Part shown: positions 1 through 8,244 of the stretch, piece by piece
Layout of the letters: each line of letters begins with the position of its first letter
How positions within the stretch are numbered: position 1 is the first letter of the stretch
Assembly: GCA_964544965.1 (NCBI GenBank)
Contig: CAZJED010000014.1
Span: 1-30,043, forward strand
Length of the DNA: 30,043 nt
Reading direction: 5' to 3'
DNA from: UBA11869 sp964544965
Lineage (GTDB): Bacteria; Pseudomonadota; Gammaproteobacteria; Eutrophobiales; Eutrophobiaceae
The notes under the pieces: model-generated
What the model was told of the DNA's origin: nothing
The model's database searches: none
Seen by the model: only the letters and a program-made list of their open reading frames with translations
Made by a program: the position numbers and the translations under genes

Positions 1-1
1 T

Positions 2-2098
2 ATGAAAGGGGTATTGGGTTCCAATACAATTGAAGCCAATGCGCGCATGTGCATGACTTCTGCTGTGACTGGTTATTTTGCAACTTTGGGGTCAGATACA
101 CCACCGCTAGCTTATGAAGATATTGAATTATGCGATATGATTTTTCATTTCGGACATAATGCACGTGAGTCACATCCGATAATTTTTTGGCGTGCAGCCG
201 ACCACAAAAAGAAAAATGATATCCCCACCGTAGTTGTTGACCCCAGAGAAACAGGCACCGTTAAAGGTTATCAAGATATCAATCCAAACAATTCTGTTCA
301 CGTTCCTATTTTAAATGGCGATATTAGTTTTTTGAATTCATTAGCACATGTATTACTTAAAGACCACGATGATGTAATCGATTGGAAATTTTTAGAAGAA
401 CACGTAACCGGTTGGGAAGAATACATAGATGGTGTAAAGAATGATTACAGCCCAGAACAGGTTCAGGATCGCATGGGTTCATCTGAAGTTACACCAGAAT
501 TAATTCGCAAGGTAGCAGAAATGTTTGCAGAGGCTACTCGAAAACGTCTGGCACGAGGCAAGAATGGTCAAGGTGGTGTCATCATTATGTGGGGTATAGG
601 CTATAACCAGCATATACATGGCCAGTATAATGTTATTTCTATTGTTAATTTACTTACTTTAACAGGCAATTTAGCCAAACCTGGCGCGGGTCCTTTTTCT
701 ATGACGGGTCAACCTAATGCTATGGGCGAACGTTTTACAGGTGGTTTAACGGGACGCTTACCTTTTAATGAGCCCCTTTCAAATCTAAAACATCTCTCAC
801 ATATGGCAAAGTCATGGCATGTTCCTGAGAAAAACTTAAAACAAGCCTTAAGCTCGAAAAATCCGGGTTATGCCGTTGGAATGATGGAGCGAGCGCTTAA
901 GGGTGAAGTAAAATCAATGTTTTTGGTCTATGCGACTCATATTGACCTACCAGATCAATATAACTTAGTAAGACCTGCGCTTTCCAAGACATTTAATGTA
1001 GTTCAAGAAATCTATCGGCATGCTCCGAATAATCTTTATGCTGATGTTATCTTTCCGGCTGCAACTTGGGGTGAAGTTAATGGTGTTTATATAAGTTCCG
1101 AACGACGTATTAATATTTGTGAGCAAGGAGGCATACCGCCAAAAGGTTGGCGGCCTGATATGGATATGGTAATTGATAAGGGCAAGGAGATTGCGCATTT
1201 GTTAGGAATGAATGCAGAAAAGATCTTTCCATACAAAAAAGGAGTAGATGGTACTTATGATGCAGAAGAGGTTTTTCGAGACGTTGTTCGCGCATCAAAA
1301 GGGACAGACACAGACCTAACCGGTATTTTGGATGTTGAAAAACGTGATAAAATCAGCCCGTACGAACAACTTAAAAAACTACGTGGAATTCAATGGCCGG
1401 CACCAACCTATGAGATTGCTAAGAGTGGGGGCGCAAAACGACGTTTCATGCTGCAGGACCGACCTTATGGTTATTTTCGCACTAAGGACGGTAAGGTCCA
1501 CATGAAATTATGTAAACAGGATTACAGTAATCGTAAAGAGCTAACAGCAAAATTAATGGAATTTGGTAAAAAGAAAGGACATTACACCATTGACCATATT
1601 GATTTGTTAACTGAAGCACGCGATAAAGGATTGACACCTGATTTACCTGATGAGGAACTTCGGGATAAGTCTTGGAAAGATATACCTAAAGATAAATTTC
1701 CGTATTGGCTTGGGCTCGGAGTAGTTTATGAACATTTTCACACTGCAAAATCAAATCGTAGTCCGACAACAAGGAGACTTGTCCCAGAACAGTATGTTGA
1801 AATGCACCCGGATGATGCAAAAATTCTAGGCGTTAAAGATGGCGAAAAGGTACGATTAATAACAAGACGTGGAAGTTATGAAGCCAGAGCTCAAGTAGGT
1901 GTTAATAGTTTGGTAAAACCGGCTCGTAACTCGGTACCACGTGGTTATATGTTTAGTCCATGGAACCTGTCTGTTGCAGATAGCGCTGATCCAAAGAAAA
2001 ATAAATGGTTGGTTAATGGCGTATCAAATCGTGTTTGGGATATAATTTCCGGCCAAGTTGATTTTAAAAAACTTGCATGCCGAATTGAAAAAGTCTAA
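2..2098 (+). CDS. napA: NapA-like periplasmic nitrate reductase, catalytic subunit (5' end outside window)
   Basis: This is the C-terminal 698 residues of a molybdopterin-bis-guanine-dinucleotide oxidoreductase that reduces nitrate to nitrite in the periplasm. The motif NARMCMTSAV near the left edge matches the NapA segment that carries the Mo-ligand cysteine (residue 17 here). GQPNAMGERFTGG and GNLAKPGAGPF match the conserved cofactor-binding core, and the C-terminal 120 residues form the usual dinucleotide-binding domain (RGYMFSPWN). Compared with E. coli NapA of about 830 residues, roughly 140-160 residues are missing, including the N-terminal [4Fe-4S] cysteines and the Tat signal. The first ATG here is internal, not a start. 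The sequence is clearly divergent from enterobacterial NapA, with some assimilatory-like wording, so a related MopB enzyme cannot be excluded. The napG and napH genes immediately downstream support Nap. Neither napB nor napC is visible. Confidence 0.88.
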   Translation: MKGVLGSNTIEANARMCMTSAVTGYFATLGSDTPPLAYEDIELCDMIFHFGHNARESHPIIFWRAADHKKKNDIPTVVVDPRETGTVKGYQDINPNNSVHVPILNGDISFLNSLAHVLLKDHDDVIDWKFLEEHVTGWEEYIDGVKNDYSPEQVQDRMGSSEVTPELIRKVAEMFAEATRKRLARGKNGQGGVIIMWGIGYNQHIHGQYNVISIVNLLTLTGNLAKPGAGPFSMTGQPNAMGERFTGGLTGRLPFNEPLSNLKHLSHMAKSWHVPEKNLKQALSSKNPGYAVGMMERALKGEVKSMFLVYATHIDLPDQYNLVRPALSKTFNVVQEIYRHAPNNLYADVIFPAATWGEVNGVYISSERRINICEQGGIPPKGWRPDMDMVIDKGKEIAHLLGMNAEKIFPYKKGVDGTYDAEEVFRDVVRASKGTDTDLTGILDVEKRDKISPYEQLKKLRGIQWPAPTYEIAKSGGAKRRFMLQDRPYGYFRTKDGKVHMKLCKQDYSNRKELTAKLMEFGKKKGHYTIDHIDLLTEARDKGLTPDLPDEELRDKSWKDIPKDKFPYWLGLGVVYEHFHTAKSNRSPTTRRLVPEQYVEMHPDDAKILGVKDGEKVRLITRRGSYEARAQVGVNSLVKPARNSVPRGYMFSPWNLSVADSADPKKNKWLVNGVSNRVWDIISGQVDFKKLACRIEKV

Positions 2099-2129
2099 TT
2101 TGGTGTAAATTTATTACCAAGTAAAAGAT

Positions 2130-2708
2130 GTGGAACGACGTAATTTCCTACAGAGTCTAATTTGCGCGGTAGTTTCATTAGCTGCGCCACTATCAACTCA
2201 CGCAAAAACAACAAAAAATAAACCCAGATTTCGTTATCTACGTCCACCAGGCTCACTTGAGGAAAACGAATTCGAAGCACGTTGTATTCGATGTGGACAA
2301 TGTGCTGAGACCTGCCCTAATCGTTGCATTAAATTTTTTGGTACAGAAAATGGTTTATCATCTTATGCCACACCATACATAACACCACGTGAGCAGGCCT
2401 GTATTCTCTGCATGAAGTGTGGAGACGCATGCCCAACTGGCGCTATTAAATCTATTAAACGTTCAGCCGAAACAATTGTAGAACAAGTTAAGATGGGCAA
2501 GGCCCGTGTTGATGAAAACTTATGCCTATCATATCAAGGAAAATCCTGTGGCGTTTGTTATCGTGCCTGTCCTTTACAGGATGTTGCGATTACTGTCGGT
2601 TGGATGGAGCAACCTCATGTTCAGGAAGCCTGCGTAGGTTGTGGTTTGTGTGAACGATCTTGCATTCAAATTCCGCAAGCTATAAAAATTATCCCAAACT
2701 ATAGCTGA
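2130..2708 (+). CDS. napG: NapG-type ferredoxin, four [4Fe-4S] motifs, Tat signal
   Basis: This 192-residue iron-sulfur protein is expected to pass electrons from the membrane partner NapH toward the periplasmic nitrate reductase. It begins with a twin-arginine signal (ERRNFLQ, residues 2-8, followed by a hydrophobic stretch and an Ala-x-Ala-like cut near residue 25), so it should be exported folded. Four cysteine clusters follow: CIRCGQCAETCP (52-63), CILCMKCGDACP (91-102), one spread over about 132-148 (ending CGVCYRACP), and CVGCGLCERSC (about 169-179). The stretch LRPPGSLEENEF matches the segment that precedes the first cluster in E. coli NapG. The start is a GTG at 2130, needed to include the twin arginines; the ATG two bases earlier is out of frame. 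It lies 31 bp after napA and 7 bp before napH. Confidence 0.88.
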   Translation: MERRNFLQSLICAVVSLAAPLSTHAKTTKNKPRFRYLRPPGSLEENEFEARCIRCGQCAETCPNRCIKFFGTENGLSSYATPYITPREQACILCMKCGDACPTGAIKSIKRSAETIVEQVKMGKARVDENLCLSYQGKSCGVCYRACPLQDVAITVGWMEQPHVQEACVGCGLCERSCIQIPQAIKIIPNYS

Positions 2709-2715
2709 GATTTTA

Positions 2716-3678
2716 ATGACAAGCATACAAAAGCATTTAAATAAATTGCGGTGGATAAGCCTCAGTTTAGTATTCATTATATTAATTTTACTGCCTTGTC
2801 TAAGTGTTTATCAATCTTTTGTAGCTGCACATGCTTATGATTTATTGTCCCCATCTGAGAAAAGTTTTTATGAGATCATGGAATGGCTAACGCCATTTGT
2901 TAGCGATCCGGAAAATGAACTTGATATGATTAAAGGCACAACGTGGTCAGCATCCTTTTTTGGTATAAAACTAACCGATCCACTCGCGATTATCGGACAA
3001 TTAGCAGCAGGTCTTCAAATTTACTGGCCTTTTATTATGACGGGATTAATACCCGTTACACTTACTATTATTTTCGGTAGATTTTTTTGTGGCTGGATTT
3101 GCCCTGCAACTTTTTTATACGAGTTGAATACTAATTTAGGTGTATGGCTACATAATGCTAACTTACCAATTGGCAAACATCATTTTGATCGACGCATTAA
3201 ATATCTCGTGTTATTTTTCGGTCTTATTCTTTCATTTTTCACTGGCTCTGTTTTAGTTGCAGCAATTTATCCTCCTGCAATTATTGGACGTGAAATTTAT
3301 TATGCGATAGCTTTGGGTGGTTTCGGAGTCGGGAGTGTTTTTTTTATCTTAACGTTACTTTTTGATTTATTCGTGGCAAGACGTGGATTTTGTCGTTATT
3401 TTTGTCCAGGCGGAGCTGTTTATTCGCTACTGGGGCGTTATCGGGTATTTCGAATAAAACGAAATGTTAGCTCATGTAACGATTGTAAAAAGTGTACTGC
3501 TATTTGTGAATTTGAACTTGACCCTATGAGAGATAATTTTGGTCAGGAGTGCAATAACTGTTCGGTATGTATTGCCATTTGCCCAACTGATGCGTTGAAA
3601 TTTACAATAAGTTGTAAAGACATAGCAAGCCAGGGTCCAGGACACTTAGGGCATCAGTATAGCGAAAAAAATCATTAA
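2716..3678 (+). CDS. napH: NapH-type membrane ferredoxin (possible C-terminal frameshift)
   Basis: This 320-residue inner-membrane iron-sulfur protein is the likely quinol-side partner of NapG. Four or five hydrophobic segments surround the paired motifs CGWICP (Cys125, Cys129) and CRYFCPGG (Cys226, Cys230), which are typical of the NapH/NosR/CcoG family. Two cytoplasmic-type ferredoxin motifs follow at about 254-264 (CNDCKKCTAIC) and 279-289 (CNNCSVCIAIC). An unusual hydrophilic segment (residues about 40-80) sits between the first two membrane helices. The frame ends at 3678 just after an A7 run (3665-3671). In the -1 frame across that run the protein would continue to 3746 and gain a third motif, CVGCGLCVEF; see the separate feature. 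The start ATG at 2716 lies 7 bp after the napG stop. Confidence 0.85.
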   Translation: MTSIQKHLNKLRWISLSLVFIILILLPCLSVYQSFVAAHAYDLLSPSEKSFYEIMEWLTPFVSDPENELDMIKGTTWSASFFGIKLTDPLAIIGQLAAGLQIYWPFIMTGLIPVTLTIIFGRFFCGWICPATFLYELNTNLGVWLHNANLPIGKHHFDRRIKYLVLFFGLILSFFTGSVLVAAIYPPAIIGREIYYAIALGGFGVGSVFFILTLLFDLFVARRGFCRYFCPGGAVYSLLGRYRVFRIKRNVSSCNDCKKCTAICEFELDPMRDNFGQECNNCSVCIAICPTDALKFTISCKDIASQGPGHLGHQYSEKNH

Positions 3679-3746
3679 ATTGCGTTGGATGTGGTTTATG
3701 TGTTGAGTTTTACCCTCATCTTAGCCTACCGACCAAGATTGCTTAA
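3665..3746 (+). pseudogene. Out-of-frame C-terminal extension of napH with a third ferredoxin motif
   Basis: Reading in the -1 frame from the A7 tract at 3665-3671 gives about 25 further codons up to a TAA at 3744-3746. They include NCVGCGLCVEFYP, a textbook ferredoxin motif in which the fourth cysteine is replaced by Tyr (TAC). Such a motif is unlikely to occur by chance immediately after a ferredoxin gene. The bases A-AAA-AAT also fit a -1 slippery heptamer in the napH frame. Three explanations remain open: a sequencing or assembly error in the homopolymer, a real frameshift mutation with decay of the tail, or programmed -1 frameshifting. The loss of the last cysteine slightly favours decay. 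Confidence 0.45.
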
Positions 3747-3801
3747 AGGAATAAAGGAACCGTTACTAAGCATAACGTTTAAAATAATTAATATGTTCGT
3801 A

Positions 3802-4392
3802 ATGAATATTAAGAAAATGAACTTGATTAGGATATTTTTTCTTACATTATTTTGCAGCTCAGCTCAGGGGCATCATGTTCTTGGGAGACCTTCATATAGT
3901 TTAAATGAAGATTCAACCACACCGCCGAGCATGCAAGTGGAAGTGCAGGTAGGTGAATATTATATTACTTATATGGTTTTTCCTGCATTTCCAAGCCCAA
4001 GTCAACCTGGCAGGGTAAACCTCTATGCGTCTCGCATTGATAATGGGGAACCTTTTCAGGGAGAAGTTATTTTTAAAGTTCGAGATAATAATTGGCTTAA
4101 TAAACGAGAAGAGGTGCTAGGCATACAGGCAGTTGATGATAATGTGTTCCGTCAAGGTTTTGAGTTTCAAGAAGCCGGAAATTATATTATCAGGGCAGAG
4201 TTTGAATCAGACAACGAAGTCTATCAAATTGATTTTCCATTACGGATTGGTGATGCATCAGTGTTTGGTCCAATAGGTGTTACTGTAAGTTTAATAGCAC
4301 TTTTATTGATCACTGTAAATTTGTTACAACGAAAGAAATTAATCAATGCAAAAATTAGCCCAAAATATAGGTATAAGGATAAATCATTATGA
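3802..4392 (+). CDS. Periplasmic protein with C-terminal membrane anchor, unknown family
   Basis: I do not recognise this protein firmly. From the ATG at 3802 (or 3817) it has a signal peptide (hydrophobic run RIFFLTLFC), then a mature start beginning HHVLGRPSYS. A beta-rich domain of about 130 residues follows (for example EVQVGEYYITYMVFPAFP and GEVIFKVRDNNW), then one membrane helix near the C-terminus and a basic tail, so the domain should face the periplasm. It resembles in outline small copper-handling or Ig-like domains (FixH, YtkA or CopC type), and the paired His at the mature N-terminus could bind metal, but that is inference. The open frame extends up to 3685, but that part overlaps the napH tail and does not look like a signal peptide. 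Its stop overlaps the next start by ATGA, so translation is probably coupled. Confidence 0.7.
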   Translation: MNIKKMNLIRIFFLTLFCSSAQGHHVLGRPSYSLNEDSTTPPSMQVEVQVGEYYITYMVFPAFPSPSQPGRVNLYASRIDNGEPFQGEVIFKVRDNNWLNKREEVLGIQAVDDNVFRQGFEFQEAGNYIIRAEFESDNEVYQIDFPLRIGDASVFGPIGVTVSLIALLLITVNLLQRKKLINAKISPKYRYKDKSL

Positions 4393-5909
4393 TCATGACT
4401 CATCCAGGCCTTCCTTACGAATGGGCTATCATTATTTGTCTTTTAATGATTATTCTAATTGTATTAGCTTTACGCACATCATCTATTTATGAGCCAAGAC
4501 AATATAGTATTAATCTTGTTGAACTACCCGTGATAGGCCCTTTAATTAAATTTCTTACATTTAATTCATGGCCATTATTTATATTGAAATTGATTGTAGT
4601 TCTTTTATTTTTATTTGTTATTACAGCAGGACTATTAGGTTCTCCAATTGCAGAACGCAATCTTGCAACTGTACTTACTTGGAATCTATGGTGGACAGGC
4701 GTTATTGTCTCTGTTTTTTTTCTTGGTTCTGCATGGTGCGCTATTTGCCCATGGGATACTATTGCTGGCTGGCTAATTCGTCGTCGATTATGGTACCGCA
4801 CATCTTCAAATAACAGCCTTAATCTTAAACTACCTAAGCGGCTACGCAATATTTATCCGGCACTATTTTTGCTGGTTGGATTAACTTGGTTAGAGCTTGG
4901 TTTTGGGTTCACCATAAACCCGTACATGACCGCATTTCTAGGATTGTTAATAATGTTGTTGGCAATATTCTCCTTGGCCATTTATGAAAATAAACCTTTT
5001 TGCCGTTTTTTTTGTCCGATAGGCCGCACTATTGGATTTTATTCGCAACTTGCAGTAGTTGAACTTAGGCCAATTGATACTGATATTTGCGCAAACTGCA
5101 CTACGTTAGAATGTTACTACGGGACGGAAACAATTGAGCCATGCCCAACACGCCTTGTTATGGGTAGGCTTAAGCAGAACACCTATTGCACTTCTTGCGG
5201 TAATTGCGTTCAAAGTTGTTCTAAAAAGAATATTGCTTGGCGCATGCGCCCGCCAACGCGAGAGATAGCGCAAGACGCAAGGTCACATTGGGACGAAGCG
5301 TGGTTTATGCTGATCTTGCTAGGTATCACTTCTTTTCATGGGGTCACTATGATGCCTTTTTTTGAAAAAGTATTATCAAAATTGGGGTATATGATAAATG
5401 ATTCAGGATCATTGTTATTAACTTTCAGTATTTTATTATTTATAAGCCTGTTAATTTCATTGCTTGTATATATATTTTTTATCTGGCTAACAAAAATACT
5501 TTCAATTTCACCTATTTCATTTAAGAAACTTTTTTCAGGGTTCGCATTTACTGCTTTACCTTTAGCTTTTGTTTATCACTTAGCTCATAACCTGAATCAT
5601 CTGGTCAGAGAAAACGATGGGATTGGACAAATAATTTTAAATCCTTTAGGGATAGAGGCCGAACCATTAAGCATGATGGAAAAACATGCACGACATACAG
5701 AAATATTATTAAACCAAGATTTAATTTTTTTATTACAATCAAGTTTAATAGTATTTGGATTTTGGGTGAGCCTTAAAATTATTCAGAATAGAGGAATTAG
5801 TTTAATAAAAATTAATGGCCGGTATTTATTACCAATGATAATGTTTTCAGTATTAATTACTGGTATTCATTTATGGTTGTTAACACAACCGATGATAATG
5901 AGAATGTAA
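4389..5909 (+). CDS. Large NapH/NosR-like polytopic membrane ferredoxin
   Basis: This 506-residue membrane protein has about ten or more hydrophobic segments and is probably a second quinol-oxidising or electron-relay module in the operon. It has the family signature pair WCAICPW (Cys117, Cys120) and CRFFCPIGR (Cys205, Cys209). A cysteine-rich loop follows with CANCTTLECYYG and a later CP, then CTSCGNCVQSC, a ferredoxin-type motif. The C-terminal third is an additional hydrophobic block with several His residues (HLAHNLNHL, KHARHTE) that could serve as haem or metal ligands; NapH itself lacks such a block. It is much longer than NapH (about 290) and shorter than NosR (about 700), and no NosR-type N-terminal flavin domain is seen. 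It overlaps the previous gene by four bases and is followed 2 bp later by a partner ferredoxin. Confidence 0.75.
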   Translation: MIMTHPGLPYEWAIIICLLMIILIVLALRTSSIYEPRQYSINLVELPVIGPLIKFLTFNSWPLFILKLIVVLLFLFVITAGLLGSPIAERNLATVLTWNLWWTGVIVSVFFLGSAWCAICPWDTIAGWLIRRRLWYRTSSNNSLNLKLPKRLRNIYPALFLLVGLTWLELGFGFTINPYMTAFLGLLIMLLAIFSLAIYENKPFCRFFCPIGRTIGFYSQLAVVELRPIDTDICANCTTLECYYGTETIEPCPTRLVMGRLKQNTYCTSCGNCVQSCSKKNIAWRMRPPTREIAQDARSHWDEAWFMLILLGITSFHGVTMMPFFEKVLSKLGYMINDSGSLLLTFSILLFISLLISLLVYIFFIWLTKILSISPISFKKLFSGFAFTALPLAFVYHLAHNLNHLVRENDGIGQIILNPLGIEAEPLSMMEKHARHTEILLNQDLIFLLQSSLIVFGFWVSLKIIQNRGISLIKINGRYLLPMIMFSVLITGIHLWLLTQPMIMRM

Positions 5910-5911
5910 TT

Positions 5912-6520
5912 ATGGATAGACGCGCATTCTTTGATTCAGTCATCAAAAAAATCTCAAAAACAATTGTTAAAATTGTTGATGATAAAATTAATGAGCGTGC
6001 TAGTCGATGGGCACGCCCACCTTATGCAATAGAAGAAATGGAATTTCTTTTAGCCTGCACACGTTGCGACAAATGTATCACGGCATGTCCTTATAATGTT
6101 ATTTTTAGATTATCAACAAAACAAGGAATGCAAACCGCAGGAACACCTGCAATGGATTTATTAAATAAAGGATGTCATCTTTGCGATGATTGGCCATGCG
6201 TTACTGCATGCGATTCCGGGGCATTGTGTCTTCCAATTACAGAAGATGGAGAAAAGCCACCGCTAAAAAAAATTGCCTACGCAGAGATTAACAAACAATC
6301 TTGCTTGCCTTACAAAGGACCAGAATGCGGCGCATGTGCTTCAAGTTGTCCAATTCCAGGTGCTTTATTATGGGAGATGAATAAACCTGAAATTAATTCT
6401 GAGATTTGTGTTGGATGCGGTCTTTGCCGAGAAGCTTGTATTGCCGAATCAAAAGCTATTACTATCTGTTCTCAGCATCAGCAAACTAATAATGAAAATA
6501 CAACGTCAGATACAGTATAA
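5912..6520 (+). CDS. Second NapG/NapF-like multi-cluster ferredoxin
   Basis: This 202-residue ferredoxin pairs with the preceding membrane protein. Four cysteine clusters are visible: CTRCDKCITACP, CHLCDDWPCVTAC, a longer third one containing CGACASSCP, and CVGCGLCREAC. The phrase SRWARPPYAIEEMEFL before the first cluster corresponds to the RPPGA-type segment of NapG/NapF. The N-terminus MDRRAFFDSV carries paired arginines but no clear hydrophobic stretch after them, so a Tat export signal is doubtful and the protein may be cytoplasmic, like NapF. I chose the ATG at 5912, 2 bp after the upstream stop, over an upstream in-frame start at 5873 that lies inside the previous gene. The tail after the last cluster is a short Asn/Thr-rich stretch. 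The operon seems to end here. Confidence 0.78.
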   Translation: MDRRAFFDSVIKKISKTIVKIVDDKINERASRWARPPYAIEEMEFLLACTRCDKCITACPYNVIFRLSTKQGMQTAGTPAMDLLNKGCHLCDDWPCVTACDSGALCLPITEDGEKPPLKKIAYAEINKQSCLPYKGPECGACASSCPIPGALLWEMNKPEINSEICVGCGLCREACIAESKAITICSQHQQTNNENTTSDTV

Positions 6521-6547
6521 ATATTTTTCAATTGATATAATTTTTTA

Positions 6548-7888
6548 TTAAAATTTAATTTGCATCCATATCCAGAATTTACTTACATTATTTGCAATAC
6601 CAGAAGTAGCGCCATTGTTTGTTATGCTTGTTAAATTTCTGTCCGCATTATAAGCGGCATATTTCAGACCAAATATATAGTGCTTCATAAAAGTTTTAGT
6701 AAATTGAAGATCGATCTCGCTGCCATAGTCGTAGCTTTGATTATTAGAATTGATATCATGATATGAGGCGATAAATCTAGTACCTAATATTTTTACTGCT
6801 ATTGTGATGTAATGATCTTCAATTCCATCGACAGGTGTTGTCAGAAAGCGATCAGCCCAACCTTGATATGCATGATTAGTCCCTAAAGGAGTTTGAAAAC
6901 TAGTGATGCCATCACCTCCTAGTAACTCATAATTAAATTTCAATAGCACGGCCTGAATTATTTTATTAGGATTTAATTTAACCCCGAGCTCTCCTTGGAA
7001 ATAGTCTTCATCTACATTTAATGTGTTATCTCCATAATCCCATTCAGTTGCGTATTCAAGACTATAAATAGCTTTTAATTTATCTGACAATGGGCGTTTT
7101 CCATCTAAACGAGCACCATAAATTTCTAACGAATTAGAGGTGGAATTTTCAAAATCTTGAAGGTATGCATAAGCTTCTAGATTAGCATGAGATAATCCGC
7201 TGTATTTAATATTAAGAAAATGAGAATTACTGTCGAAATCAGCTCTTGCTCCGATTGCTCTGTCGCTGAAGATGCGATTTACATTCCATGAATAAGCATA
7301 ATTTATTATTGTGTCCGAGATTGTTTTATTTTGTATTGAGAATGCATCATGATTTTGCCAATTCTGACGCCAGGGCACTGAACCTAGAAAACGATGGAAA
7401 GGGTCGTTACGATAGACAATTATTTGCCGACCGGCTTTAAATGTAGTTTTTGCTATACCATCAAAACCTATATAGCTTTCGATAAAAGCTGTATCAGATG
7501 GATCAACTACGACAGCATGGTTAGTTTTTACATTATTGCGCGCTGTTCCATCATTGAAGTCATCGACAAAAATATCCCTTACATCTTGCAGTAAAAGACG
7601 CGCATTAAAATGATGAAATTTACCGGTATTGTAACCAAGCGTAGTTCGTATTGTTGATGCATCTGCAGTATCAGAGGTGGTATTATCGTCTACATGCTCG
7701 AATCGATAATGAGCTGAAAAATCTAATTTTCCATTGGTAAGTGCTTTATAGAGCGATTCATCAGCAAAAGATACTATAGGGGAAATGAATACCCCAAGCA
7801 TAAGCAACAAGATCGGGTAGCACCTTCGAGAATGAAGGTATTTATGTGATTTTATTGTGGTATTTAGGAAAATTGCAAAACTAATCAC
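6548..7888 (-). CDS. Outer-membrane porin, alginate-export (Alginate_exp)-like beta-barrel
   Basis: This 446-residue protein has a signal peptide (basic start, then LLLMLGVFISPIVSFA, mature from about residue 43). The rest is alternating beta-strand sequence typical of a 16-18-strand barrel, ending in an aromatic residue (MQIKF), as outer-membrane proteins do. The early phrase FSAHYRFEHVDD and TIRTTLGYNTGKF resemble the alginate-export porin superfamily, whose members often sit beside anaerobic-respiration genes; the real solute is not known. The start is a GTG overlapping the end of the upstream DUF6494 gene by 8 bp, suggesting coupled translation. It converges with the nap operon, with only 27 bp between stops. 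Confidence 0.72.
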   Translation of the reverse strand: MISFAIFLNTTIKSHKYLHSRRCYPILLLMLGVFISPIVSFADESLYKALTNGKLDFSAHYRFEHVDDNTTSDTADASTIRTTLGYNTGKFHHFNARLLLQDVRDIFVDDFNDGTARNNVKTNHAVVVDPSDTAFIESYIGFDGIAKTTFKAGRQIIVYRNDPFHRFLGSVPWRQNWQNHDAFSIQNKTISDTIINYAYSWNVNRIFSDRAIGARADFDSNSHFLNIKYSGLSHANLEAYAYLQDFENSTSNSLEIYGARLDGKRPLSDKLKAIYSLEYATEWDYGDNTLNVDEDYFQGELGVKLNPNKIIQAVLLKFNYELLGGDGITSFQTPLGTNHAYQGWADRFLTTPVDGIEDHYITIAVKILGTRFIASYHDINSNNQSYDYGSEIDLQFTKTFMKHYIFGLKYAAYNADRNLTSITNNGATSGIANNVSKFWIWMQIKF

Positions 7889-8093
7889 AATTTAGCGCTA
7901 TATCTCCACTAATTTCTAATTCATAATCCAAATCTGTTAGCGTTAATTTTGTTTTTACCTTTAGCGTTTCATGTCCCGTTAATTTCTTTTCGGAGACTGC
8001 TTGATTAACTATATTTGTGATTTCTCTTTGAGATGTTATTCCTACTTTTTTTAGAAACTGACGAATCTCCATATTAAAACTATCCTGATTCAT
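7881..8093 (-). CDS. Small DUF6494-like protein
   Basis: This 70-residue soluble protein begins MNQDSFNMEIRQFLKKVG, then TSQREI. That wording matches what I recall of the DUF6494 family (FNM-IR-FLKKVGVTSQREIE), which has no known function. The N-terminal half is a predicted helical region and the C-terminal half looks like two or three beta strands ending DIALNCD. It is cotranscribed with the porin gene, overlapping it by 8 bp. The start ATG at 8093 is preceded by a purine-rich stretch on the minus strand. The gene is divergent from the DUF255 gene, and the FNR-type box at 8172-8185 lies about 85 bp upstream, a suitable distance to activate this side as well. Confidence 0.75.
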   Translation of the reverse strand: MNQDSFNMEIRQFLKKVGITSQREITNIVNQAVSEKKLTGHETLKVKTKLTLTDLDYELEISGDIALNCD

Positions 8094-8171
8094 GTTTTTT
8101 CCCCATTTTAATTAATTATTAGATGTTAAGTATAAGCATATGAATAAAAGCAGATATAACTAAGTTAAACT

Positions 8172-8185
8172 CTGATCTAGATCAA
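8172..8185. promoter_or_regulatory. FNR/DNR-type box with matching -10, for the DUF255 gene
   Basis: CTGATCTAGATCAA matches TTGAT-N4-ATCAA at 9 of 10 conserved positions. A -10-like TATAAG lies at 8206-8211, 30 bp from centre to centre, close to a class II FNR arrangement. It predicts a transcript starting near 8218-8220 on the + strand. The box may also serve the divergent DUF6494-porin operon. Confidence 0.7.
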
Positions 8186-8244
8186 ATTTTTAATACTAAA
8201 TTCGTTATAAGTTTAGCGTGATTTTTTTAAACTCGAGTAATCGT

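Noticed and set aside
3685..3801. N-terminal extension of the periplasmic protein starting at 3685
   Set aside because: This part overlaps the out-of-frame napH tail, which encodes a ferredoxin motif in another frame, and moves the signal peptide away from the N-terminus.
4487..4849. A 120-residue minus-strand frame inside the large NapH-like gene
   Set aside because: It lies wholly inside a gene with clear family motifs and has no recognisable domain or signal.
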